This document shows positions 7,001 through 13,151 of a DNA stretch of 14,490 bases, in pieces. The notes below the pieces were generated by a model that saw nothing but the letters and a program-made list of their open reading frames with translations, had not been told where the DNA came from and did no database searches. The position numbers were made by a program, and so were the translations under genes. Every line of letters starts with the position of its first letter. Positions within the stretch are counted from its first letter, which is position 1. This DNA comes from JAPHTQ01 sp046484535 (GTDB lineage: Bacteria; Pseudomonadota; Gammaproteobacteria; Thiohalomonadales; Thiohalomonadaceae). The stretch spans positions 1-14,490 of the forward strand of contig JAWOIT010000001.1 in assembly GCA_046484535.1 (NCBI GenBank), in the 5' to 3' direction.

Positions 7001-8201
7001 CATCAGGACAGCCAACAATGGGGCTTCCGGGGTGAGCAGCACCTATAATTACGGGAACACGATTCAGGGCGCAACCAGTACGAATAACGCCGGTGCCGGA
7101 TTCAATTTCATTAAAACAGGCGGCCTTATTGCCGAGAATATTCTCGCCACGAACAATGCAGGCAGTGGCATTCAATACAATATGAATGTTACCAGCGGCT
7201 TTGATCCCGGTGTCTTCATGAATGTCACAAGCGCTAATAATGTCGGCGACGGTTTCCTGATTCATGGAGGACACGCCACACAATTATCTTCCATCCTGCT
7301 CGTCAATAACGGCGGTAGCGGGTTTGTTACGGGTTTAGTAGATGGTTATACGGAAGATTTTGTTATCAACAACATGCTCTCTGCCAACAATTCAGGTTTT
7401 GGTATCGAACTGCATAGTGATAATGACTATTTCACCGGTCTTCTGGAAGTGGGTACCAATGCCGGCGGCGACTGTAGTGTCGATCCGGGTACGACCCAAT
7501 ATCCCACTACCAATGCCGGTTTGACGCAGGGGGGAAGCGGCAAGAATCCAACCTATGTCTGCGGCATCTCCGGTCTGTCCGATGCGACATTAATCGACGG
7601 AATTGACGCATCCAGTACGGTGGTTGCTGAAGTCTTTGATGACGACACCGCAAACAGTGATGATGTTTCCGGCGCAGCCTTATTTGACAATATCACCGAC
7701 TGGTCCTCCTTCGAGCACGCATATCGTGTTTGGGGGGCTGACGGTCCCACCGCCTTTGCCGATGCAGGGAATCAGGGAGCCTGTAATACCCAGGGTAGTG
7801 ATTGCCGGATCTGGGACTGGAGTATTTCCACTGCCGATCTTGGTGATGCGGGGACTGTACCGGCATCCTATGACGTGCTGGCGCTGCCTGGCGGGAATGA
7901 CACCTTGACCATAGATTGGGACGGTTTTTCTCCTGATAGCCAGGAATATTGTGATACCAATTTCCCTGGTTCCACCTGGGATGGTGTTACCTGTATCAGT
8001 ACTTACCTGCGTAATGCTACGGAAATCAGTGGTGACGGTATCGGTAACGATAATGCACTGTGCGAAAGCGGCGAGACCTGTTTGTACACGCCGAATATCG
8101 GTGCATACCAGGGGCACGGCGCATTGGTCAACGCAGGTACATTTACAAATGGCGAGCTTACCGGTATCACATTGATGAAGCACGAGAGTCTCGGGCGGTA
8201 A
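4086..8201 (+). CDS. Large lipoprotein with Cys-paired repeats and a beta-helix
   Basis: A 1371-residue predicted outer-membrane lipoprotein. Residues 1-22 form a type II signal with lipobox L-S-A-C22; Gly rather than Asp at +2 fits outer-membrane sorting by the Lol rule. A nine-glycine tether follows (23-31). Residues about 45-561 hold six repeats of 80-90 residues with the pattern GLxGxGLxLxLN...FxxxLxxGxxYxVxVxxxPxGQxC...VxxVxVxC. Residues 575-745 are a Cys-containing linker domain ('CLHGGEYRTI', 'ALIMKPGTTLFAPSG'). Residues about 787-1110 carry about 14 coils of 20-28 residues with NNxGxGI turns, a right-handed parallel beta-helix (PbH1 type). The C-terminal about 260 residues end in a Cys-containing block with 'CLYTPNIGAYQGHG'. 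Beta-helix folds occur in polysaccharide lyases and adhesins, but I see no catalytic signature, so a surface adhesin or glycan-binding protein is only an inference. The frame is intact. The gene is monocistronic, with GTG start and no neighbours of related function. Confidence 0.85.
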   Translation: MKASNRHRYLVLVLFILTLSACGGGGGGGGGSDTTQYTGTGGDGPYTISVATTGLSGTGLQVNLKTDAGTEPMSITSNGTRSFDTKVEKGQGYSVEIASTPTGHVCEFSGSSSDSSISSNVTVDIVCNIVGISPKVSSEYLSSGEDVVVTLNGTEDMTVLGSDWRPKAFNTEIPVGQTYKVTLKTPPDGMDCNLFDAFGTIEDGTVPEIKVDCYLDTAPLYTIGGSITGLNGDLVIIFDDSYTMNISAGATSYTSPMGFPAGRYHDVRVLTNPTGQICSVENGYYRYLSADITDVNIICSPGPYEIGGYVDGLTGTGLSLVLNDTEVLPVPSAGPFAFDTTFRDNMTYQVEVAGQPVGQECTVTNGYSSVSGESVDNVFVNCTDLSYQVKVETSGYSSSTPLELSLNNESNLSVYENTGYYSDPVPFSKELEDGESYEVQVVRQPEGQVCTLSNASGTINGADAIDVVATCTGDAADVGPFTVGVTVSGLEGEGLILQLNGSDDLEITENGYQTFATTLADTDAYEVTVAAQPGTPLQYCAVKGGSGNIASANITDVGIVCGNGVQPLYSNAASWLGFVENDGVDEYSASNAYCSSDDAATQAGCLHGGEYRTILLQHLNSCENVSATDDLGLFDWTCIDSNGIRLVTSGLKAGKYMSDMMDFTGIGFKPNFVTVFDGATYDSTSPAIWWNNKVIQNNTGANLKSGTVHLITDSIARRYYMGERTALIMKPGTTLFAPSGNTYSSATVHTGSYVFDFLWFEGNIQGNQVANTEGIGWSRGHASVISNTTVEGMSGVGIEVSGSHLKMIDVNSSNNGRGIIIYGGSNSTFQNLTVSKNIGSGIRTNVYGSTFKNVVANDNADGTGIELGYVNNATISNLTANNNATGIEILGAGSDYEPVTIDGLTANGNAGIGVTVGGVGKGSNIANIAAHNNGDDGAHIGLYDSSVAENVATTFNGGDGLYINGSRAKYINIRTANNGASGVSSTYNYGNTIQGATSTNNAGAGFNFIKTGGLIAENILATNNAGSGIQYNMNVTSGFDPGVFMNVTSANNVGDGFLIHGGHATQLSSILLVNNGGSGFVTGLVDGYTEDFVINNMLSANNSGFGIELHSDNDYFTGLLEVGTNAGGDCSVDPGTTQYPTTNAGLTQGGSGKNPTYVCGISGLSDATLIDGIDASSTVVAEVFDDDTANSDDVSGAALFDNITDWSSFEHAYRVWGADGPTAFADAGNQGACNTQGSDCRIWDWSISTADLGDAGTVPASYDVLALPGGNDTLTIDWDGFSPDSQEYCDTNFPGSTWDGVTCISTYLRNATEISGDGIGNDNALCESGETCLYTPNIGAYQGHGALVNAGTFTNGELTGITLMKHESLGR
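4218..5768 (+). repeat. Six protein repeats with constant Cys spacing
   Basis: This part of the lipoprotein gene encodes six related domains. Each has one Cys in or just after the PxG(Q)xC turn and one at the end of the last strand: C106/C127, C192/C213, C278/C299, C361/C382, C450/C471 and C540/C561. The spacing is 21 residues in every pair. This suggests one disulfide per domain in the oxidising environment. The second repeat is the most diverged. DNA identity between repeats is low, so the duplications are old. Confidence 0.8.
6444..7415 (+). repeat. Beta-helix coil repeats in the lipoprotein
   Basis: About 14 successive coils carry Asn-Asn-x-Gly-x-Gly-hydrophobic turns (residues about 800, 814, 837, 858, 881, 907, 932, 956, 977, 1000, 1023, 1051, 1074 and 1101), spaced mostly 21-28 residues apart. 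The asparagine ladders and alternating Ile/Val are typical of right-handed parallel beta-helices. Confidence 0.8.
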
Positions 8202-8341
8202 GCCACGCTCGGGTAGCGAATGTTATGTAGAATCGCCGTGGGCGCCAGAAAAACCGGCTCAGATAGCACTATTCTTTAATATTAACGAGTGAGTCGTAAA
8301 AGGGAGAACACGATGAGGGTAACAAATCAAAGGGTGCTGAG

Positions 8342-8499
8342 CTGAATGGCACTTACTTAAGGAAGGCCGGATGTCCTCCTTCGTCATTCCCGCATGTTCC
8401 TGGCGGGAATCCAGCTGTTTTGATGACTGGATTCCGGCCAAAGACATGCCGGAATGACAGCCTTGGCTTTCAGATTGTTGTTAAGTCAGCGCCATTCGG
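8342..8499. mobile_element. Solo MITE-like element (TIR plus inner palindromes)
   Basis: A 158-bp non-coding element. Its ends are terminal inverted repeats: CTGAATGGCACTTACTTAA (8342-8360) against the reverse complement of 8481-8499, 16 of 19 positions matching. Inside are two dRS3-like palindromes in opposite orientation, 8383-8413 (stem ATTCCCGC / GCGGGAAT) and 8428-8458 (stem ATTCCGGC / GCCGGAAT). The 7-bp flanks TGCTGAG (8335-8341) and TGCGGAA (8500-8506) agree at five positions, as a decayed target duplication might. It has the same plan as the array copies at 12700-13117 but has diverged in sequence. There is no transposase; mobilisation in trans is inference. Confidence 0.65.
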
Positions 8500-8618
8500 T
8501 GCGGAACCCACTGGTTACACACTTTCTTTCATTGAAACATTATTATCTGTCCGGCCCGTTCCTTGAACTCAGGATCCAAAGAGCCGCAATGTAACCGGTA
8601 TACACCCGGGATTTACAC

Positions 8619-8632
8619 TTGATGTAAGTCAT
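8619..8632. promoter_or_regulatory. Weak FNR/Anr-like half-palindrome
   Basis: TTGAT-GTAA-GTCAT resembles the FNR/CRP-family consensus TTGAT-N4-ATCAA, with a perfect left half and 3 of 5 matches in the right half. It sits about 58 bp upstream of the FmdE-family gene. No good -10 was found at the expected distance, so this is only a hint of redox-linked control. Confidence 0.2.
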
Positions 8633-8689
8633 GGAGCGATCGCCCCAAATGGCAGACCCTGGTGCTCACGCTGAAATAGGAGTTATCTC

Positions 8690-9298
8690 GTGAGTATGAA
8701 GCCTGCCCTTTTTCCCGACAGTCCCACCATTACCTTCTACGATCCGCTCGGTGAAATGCTTGGCGCCGGAGATGGTTACTACGAATACAGCTTTGATGAT
8801 GCGGTCAAACTGGCAGGTCATGCCTGTCCCACGGTTGCCGGCGCATTTGTTATGGGCTTGCGTGCAGTTGACGAGCTGTATGCGGCTGAGACACCCACAA
8901 GAGGGGATATCCGGGTCGAAATAGCAGCAAGCCCGAGCAGCGGCAGCACCGGACCGTTCAGTCAGGTTCTTACCCTGTTAACCGGCGCCGCCGCTGATAA
9001 TGGTTTTCAGGGGCTGAACGGCAAGTTTGTCCGCCAGGGCTTGCTTACCTTTAATCCCGACGCGGCGGAAGGCCCCATTGCCGCGACCTTCCACCGCATA
9101 TCGAACGATACCCGGGTAACCCTTTCCTATAATCCGTCCGCGATACCCGCTGACCCGCAGACGATGGAGCTGATGAAGGCTGTCATGTCCGGTCATGCTG
9201 ATGATGAAACCACCCGGCGTTTTCGTACGCTGTGGCGCAAGCGCGTGGAGGCGATAGTTTCTGACAGAGGGGCCTCAACGATTCAGAAGGTGGGGTGA
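8690..9298 (+). CDS. FmdE family protein
   Basis: A 202-residue cytoplasmic protein of the proteobacterial branch of the FmdE family. It shows the N-terminal signature 'YSFDDAVKLAGHACPTVAGAFVMGLRAVDELY' with H44 and C46 (GHxCP), the likely metal-site residues, then 'RGDIRVEIAASPSSGSTGPFSQVLTLLTGAAADNGFQGL' and 'GKFVRQGLLTF'. FmdE was named from a methanogen formylmethanofuran dehydrogenase operon; bacterial relatives have no established reaction and no methanofuran genes are nearby. The GTG start at 8690 has AGGAG 7 nt upstream; the ATG two codons later is the only close alternative. The gene is apparently monocistronic. Confidence 0.8.
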   Translation: MSMKPALFPDSPTITFYDPLGEMLGAGDGYYEYSFDDAVKLAGHACPTVAGAFVMGLRAVDELYAAETPTRGDIRVEIAASPSSGSTGPFSQVLTLLTGAAADNGFQGLNGKFVRQGLLTFNPDAAEGPIAATFHRISNDTRVTLSYNPSAIPADPQTMELMKAVMSGHADDETTRRFRTLWRKRVEAIVSDRGASTIQKVG

Positions 9299-9485
9299 GC
9301 GCGAAGATAAGGAGTTATGTAAGATAAACGGGATCAGAGAATAAAAAAGCGTTAACGTTCATATTAGATAACCTTTTTCTCCGCCCTGGTTTTTGGCCTT
9401 CACATTATCGCCGGATCACCTTCAGCAGAAACCGGAGAACGTAGCCTTGACGCTGGAGCGAATGATGATTCTTCTGAAGACCGGC

Positions 9486-10808
9486 TCATTGCGGTGCGGC
9501 GTCAGTGTCGATGTTTTCCGTGGGTGTCCCCTGCGCACGCAAGGTGCTGATGTCGGTTTCCAGAATGCGTTCGGTGGCGCGGATAAGGGTGCGCGCCACC
9601 CGGTAGGTGGTTTCCAGAGAAACCCATTCGTTGGGGGCGTGGGAAACGTCGATGCGCCCCGGTCCGTAGAGCACTGTGGGCACCCCGGCGAGACGAACCC
9701 AGCCCGCCATATCGCAGCCGTAAGGTGCGGCGGTGATGGCGGGGGTTATGCGAAACTCCTCCTCCGCCGACTCGGCCATCGCGGTGACGAGGGGATGGTT
9801 CGCGTCCGTCGCCGCCGAGCCGAAGCCTGAGGCCATCAGGCTTATCTTGGGCGGGTTCGCCGACAGCCACGGATCGTTGCTGCACGCTGCGTCGATGGCA
9901 TCGCGGAACCGTTTCTCCGCCTGAGCCGTGGTTTCGTCCAGGGCGACGCCGATGCGCACATGCGCTTCCAGGGAGTCCATCACCGTCGATATCCAGTGCC
10001 CGCCGCGGATGATGCCGACGTTGGTCGCGTAAGGAAGGCCGTGCGTCGTCATCAGCGGGTTCGTTTCGCGCGCATTCACCGCGCGTTCGTCAGCACGCAT
10101 GGCTTCAAGGACGGTCATGAAATGATCCAGCGCGCTTTCGCCCTGTAGCCGCGTGCTGGCGTGCGCGGCGCGGCCGGGCACCTCGACCTTGAGCGATATC
10201 GCCCCGGCGTGCGCAATCACGAGCTCCGGGTAGTCGTCAACGATGGTGGGTTCGGGAATGATGGCCGCATCGGCCTGCCAACCGTCGCGGATGGCCGCCA
10301 GCGTGCCGAGGCCGCTGTCCTCCTCCGCGGGTACGGCGGCGAACACAACGCGGCCGGGAAAGTTGCGCTCGCTGGTGGCGAAGGCCCCGAATGCGGTCAT
10401 GGCCGCGATCAAGCCCGCCTTCATGTCGGCGGCGCCGCGTCCGAAGACCTTGTCGTCGCGGGTGATGCCCGAGAACGGCTCGTCGTCCCAGGGGCCGTAG
10501 TCGCCGGGCGGCACCACGTCGACATGTCCCGTCAGGAGAACCGACGGGCCTGGCCGGTCACCGCGCACAACACCGACCACAACCGGCGCCCACGCACGCT
10601 CGACCTCGTGGCCCGGATAGCGCGGATCGCGCTGTAGCGAGGCGATCCCGTCGTTCCAGTAATCGATTTCGGCGTCGAATTCCTGCAGCCAGGTTGCTAT
10701 CTGAGCGATGGCGGCGTCCTCCTGGCCGGTGATCGATGGTATCCGGATCAGCGAAACCAGCTGGTCCCGGATCTGATCGGCGTCGGCCAGCGAAGTGCGT
10801 CGAACCAT
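9486..10808 (-). CDS. M20 family metallo-deacylase (ArgE/DapE-like)
   Basis: A 440-residue zinc-dependent M20 hydrolase, the family of acetylornithine deacetylase, succinyl-diaminopimelate desuccinylase and carboxypeptidase G2. Visible active-site elements are H95 and D97 in GHVDVVP, the bridging D128 in GRGAADMK, catalytic Glu and zinc ligand E162-E163 in PAEEDSG, E186 in IIPEP, and H390 in the C-terminal DVSHAPNEW. The dimerisation lid begins at about residue 204 ('SLKVEVPGRAAHAS', H215). All ligands are present, so it should be active. The true substrate cannot be read from sequence; an N-acylated amino acid or peptide is likely. The ATG at 10808 has AGGAGG 9 nt upstream. It is transcribed divergently from the GNAT/ATP-grasp gene (167 bp between starts), suggesting shared regulation and a linked substrate. 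Confidence 0.88.
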   Translation of the reverse strand: MVRRTSLADADQIRDQLVSLIRIPSITGQEDAAIAQIATWLQEFDAEIDYWNDGIASLQRDPRYPGHEVERAWAPVVVGVVRGDRPGPSVLLTGHVDVVPPGDYGPWDDEPFSGITRDDKVFGRGAADMKAGLIAAMTAFGAFATSERNFPGRVVFAAVPAEEDSGLGTLAAIRDGWQADAAIIPEPTIVDDYPELVIAHAGAISLKVEVPGRAAHASTRLQGESALDHFMTVLEAMRADERAVNARETNPLMTTHGLPYATNVGIIRGGHWISTVMDSLEAHVRIGVALDETTAQAEKRFRDAIDAACSNDPWLSANPPKISLMASGFGSAATDANHPLVTAMAESAEEEFRITPAITAAPYGCDMAGWVRLAGVPTVLYGPGRIDVSHAPNEWVSLETTYRVARTLIRATERILETDISTLRAQGTPTENIDTDAAPQ

Positions 10809-10843
10809 AAGGCATATCCTCCTGCTTATCGGCCATCCCCCTA

Positions 10844-10866
10844 TGATAGCTGTTCACTGTGATAGC
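10844..10866. promoter_or_regulatory. Direct heptamer repeat in the divergent promoter region
   Basis: TGATAGC occurs at 10844-10850 and again at 10860-10866, a 16-bp period, midway between the M20 and GNAT/ATP-grasp starts. Such a repeat could bind a regulator acting on both genes. No strong -35/-10 pair was found on either strand. Confidence 0.25.
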
Positions 10867-10975
10867 GCACGGCCCGCCGGACCGCTACCCGGCGCAGTTC
10901 TTCGACAACTGTACACGCCTTGACTAATCTCGGTATTGGAAGGGTCGCTCGCACCCCGGAAGAATGGAGGGTTCC

Positions 10976-12628
10976 ATGCCGCCGCGAACCGAGTACGTGG
11001 ACGCAAAGGCGCCGCCGCAGCCGGTGCTTACCGGCCGCAGGCTGCGTCTGCGCCCCACCGGCGAGAGCGAGATCGGGTTCGTCGTCGACCTCGAACGCAA
11101 CCCGGAAAACGTGGACTACGTCGAACAATGGAGCCCCGGCGACCACCGGGACTGCATGCGATCGGCAGACTGCACGCACTGGATCATCGAGGAACTGCGT
11201 GTAGGCAAGCCCATCGGCTTTATGGTTCTGGAGGGGCACAGTGACCCCAACGACTGCCTGCTTCTACGCCGTCTCGTCATTGCCCACAAAGGCCGTGGAT
11301 TCGGCAAGGAGGCGGTGGCGCTTCTCGCGCGTTACTGCTTCGAGGTGCTGGCGTTACACCGCCTGTGGCTGACGGTATTAAAGGGCAACGAGCCGGCCCG
11401 AAGGCTCTATCGACGGCTCGGCTTCGTGACCGAAGGGATCAGCCGCGACAGCTTCAAGGAAGGCGGCCGCTACCTTTCCATGCACGTGATGTCGCTGCTG
11501 GCGGAGGAATACCCGACCACACAGGCCTGCCGAGACGCCCATTGGCGCGATGGCCGCGGCCATGTGGAGCCCCAAGACAATAAGGAGGAAGCACCCATGA
11601 GCAGCAAACCCGCAGCCCCGCTGGAAGTCGGCATCCTGCTCGGCGATCCGCAACTGCCGTATCCCTACCGTCGGGAAGACCGCCTCAGCGAGGAGGACTT
11701 TGAGGACATCCGCCGTCTGCGCGAGGCGCTGGTGCCTTTGGACGGTTACCACTTCTCTTATTTCGACGATCACGACCGCTTCTTCGACGATTTGCGCAAA
11801 GCGGCTCCGGCGCTGGTTCTGAACCTGTGCGATACGGGTTATCGTAATGTGGCGCGCCATGACACGCTTGTCGCGGCGATGCTCGAAATCCTGGAAATCC
11901 CGTTCACGGGCGCGGGCTCCTTCTCCATGGGACTGAGTACTGACAAGGCGATGGTGCGTTCGCTGGCGATGGGGCTCGGTATTCCGGTACCCAACGAAAC
12001 CTTCGTCGACCTGACCGCGGATCCGCTGGTCCTGCCCGACCTCTATCCCGCGCTGATCAAACCGAACGCGTACGACGGCAGTATAGGTATTACCTACGAC
12101 TGCGTGGTCCACGATGCTACGGAAGCCCTGGCTTACCTGGAACGTCTGCGTGACGAACTCGAGCGCCCGCAGGCGCTGATCCAGGACTTCCTGACCGGAA
12201 CCGAGTATACGGTGGGGCTGATCGGCAACCCGGGCGACTTTATCGTTCTGCCGCCGCTCGAGGTTGATTACAGCCATTTGGATCCGGGCCTGCCCCCGAT
12301 CCTGTCCTATGGCTCCAAGGCCGATCCCGAATCACCCTACTACAAGGAAATCGATTTCCGGCGCGCGGAGCTCGATGATGCCATCTACGGTCGGCTGGTG
12401 GACCACAGCGTGAGGCTGTTTCACCGGCTCGGCTGCCGCGACTACGCGCGCATCGACTATCGCGCCGGTCCGGACGGCGAACCGCGCCTGCTGGACTTCA
12501 ACTACAACCCGACCTGGAGCTGGGACGGCAAGATGGCGCTGATGGCCGGTTACGCCGGATACGACTACAGCACATTCTGGCGCATGATCCTGGAGGCCGC
12601 GGCGCGCCGTTGCGGGCTGGCGGGCTGA
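10976..12628 (+). CDS. GNAT acetyltransferase / D-Ala-D-Ala ligase-like ATP-grasp, one frame
   Basis: A 550-residue open frame with two enzymes. Residues about 16-178 are a RimJ/RimL-like GNAT N-acetyltransferase, with the acetyl-CoA loop H-K-G-R-G-F-G-K (104-111) and the closing helix motif N138-E-P-A-R-R-L-Y-R-R-L-G-F. Residues about 208-550 are an ATP-grasp ligase of the Ddl-like group: 'NLCDTGYRN', 'TDKAMVRSLAMGLGIPVP', the ATP-binding 'ALIKPNAYDGSIGI', 'IQDFLTGTEYTVGLIGN' and the metal-binding 'LLDFNYNPTWSWDG'. Together they could acetylate an amine and join two amino acids or similar acids and amines; the substrates are unknown. The about 30-residue linker (179-207) looks like translated intergenic DNA, and an internal AAGGAGG/ATG begins the second enzyme at 11597, so two overlapping products are possible. 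The start at 10976 is preferred over the ATG at 10964 because GGAGGG lies directly upstream of it. Confidence 0.82.
   Translation: MPPRTEYVDAKAPPQPVLTGRRLRLRPTGESEIGFVVDLERNPENVDYVEQWSPGDHRDCMRSADCTHWIIEELRVGKPIGFMVLEGHSDPNDCLLLRRLVIAHKGRGFGKEAVALLARYCFEVLALHRLWLTVLKGNEPARRLYRRLGFVTEGISRDSFKEGGRYLSMHVMSLLAEEYPTTQACRDAHWRDGRGHVEPQDNKEEAPMSSKPAAPLEVGILLGDPQLPYPYRREDRLSEEDFEDIRRLREALVPLDGYHFSYFDDHDRFFDDLRKAAPALVLNLCDTGYRNVARHDTLVAAMLEILEIPFTGAGSFSMGLSTDKAMVRSLAMGLGIPVPNETFVDLTADPLVLPDLYPALIKPNAYDGSIGITYDCVVHDATEALAYLERLRDELERPQALIQDFLTGTEYTVGLIGNPGDFIVLPPLEVDYSHLDPGLPPILSYGSKADPESPYYKEIDFRRAELDDAIYGRLVDHSVRLFHRLGCRDYARIDYRAGPDGEPRLLDFNYNPTWSWDGKMALMAGYAGYDYSTFWRMILEAAARRCGLAG
11582..11599 (+). 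promoter_or_regulatory. Internal ribosome binding site and ATG for the ATP-grasp part
   Basis: AAGGAGG (11582-11588) stands 8 nt before an in-frame ATG (11597-11599), exactly where homology to the stand-alone 343-residue ATP-grasp enzyme would start. The site is stronger than the one at the frame's own 5' end. It suggests that the ligase is, or was until recently, a separately translated gene. Confidence 0.65.
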
Positions 12629-12692
12629 GCCGCCGCTACAGTATCAATTGAGCTATCCGTTTCTATCAACGCCTGCCTTCTCCAGATAAGGA

Positions 12693-13124
12693 CAGTGACC
12701 CGAATGGCACTTACCTTAATCGGTTTCGTCATTCCGGCGAAGGCCGGAATCCAATAGTGGCAGCTGTGATGAGGTGTTTGGATCCCGGCCTTCGCCGGGA
12801 TGACGGAGTCTGGCCATAAGTAAGCGTTATTCGGCAGTGACCCGAATGGCACTTACCTTAATCGGTTTCGTCATTCCGGCGAAGGCCGGAATCCAATAGG
12901 GGCTGCTGTGATGAGGAGTTTGGATCCCGGCCTTCGCCGGGATGACGGAGTCGGGCCGTAAGGAGCGTTATTCGGCAGTGACCCTAATGGCACTTACCTT
13001 AATCGGTTTCGTCATTCCAGCGAAGGCCGGAATCCAATAGTGGCTGCTGTGATGAGGAGTATGGATCCCGGCCTTCGCCGGGATGACGGAGTCTGGCCGT
13101 AAGTAAGCGTTATTCGGCAGTGCC
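12693..13124. mobile_element. Three tandem MITE-like elements with CAGTGAC spacers
   Basis: Copies span 12700-12834, 12842-12975 and 12983-13117 (135, 134 and 135 bp) and are nearly identical. Each begins with CC(G/T)AATGGCACTTACC and ends with the imperfect inverse GCGTTATTCGG; the terminal repeat core is CCGAATNNCNCTTAC. Inside each is a pair of opposed dRS3-like palindromes (first copy: 12728-12753 and 12779-12804). The 7-bp CAGTGAC precedes, separates and, as CAGTGCC, follows the copies (12693, 12835, 12976, 13118). The minus-strand open frame here, translating to VIPAKAGIQ/WIPAFAGMTK, is the usual spurious product of such repeats. The array fills the 523-bp space between the ATP-grasp gene and the antiporter gene. 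No transposase is present. Confidence 0.75.
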
Positions 13125-13134
13125 CCCTTACGTT

Positions 13135-13140
13135 AAGGAG
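13135..13140 (+). promoter_or_regulatory. Ribosome binding site of the antiporter gene
   Basis: AAGGAG lies 11 nt before the ATG at 13152, a slightly long spacing, and begins only 18 bp after the third repeat element. The promoter must therefore lie within or before the array. Confidence 0.55.
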
Positions 13141-13151
13141 ATTTAGTCTGC

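Larger units (their letters stand above)
8202..8689. other. Gene-free region with a MITE-like element
   Basis: The region holds the element at 8342-8499 and a possible FNR-type site at 8619-8632. Open frames on the minus strand (around 8003-8447) read the element or the antisense of the lipoprotein and are not genes. I saw no convincing terminator after the lipoprotein gene; the short CGCT/AGCG hairpin at about 8205-8219 has no T-tract. Confidence 0.5.

Noticed and set aside
6519..7283. 254-residue minus-strand ORF within the lipoprotein gene
   Set aside because: It is the antisense of the beta-helix repeats; its regular look reflects the repeats on the coding strand.
10161..10637. 158-residue plus-strand ORF and other long frames across 9393-10637
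   Set aside because: They are antisense shadows in a GC-rich M20 gene with all catalytic motifs on the minus strand.
12565..12852. 95-residue minus-strand ORF containing VIPAKAGIQ and WIPAFAGMTK
   Set aside because: This is the well-known spurious translation of dRS3-like palindromes; it runs across the repeat element and the antisense end of the ATP-grasp gene.
12693..13124. CRISPR array
   Set aside because: There are only three long (141-142 bp) and wholly similar units. No short repeat alternates with unique spacers and no cas genes are present.
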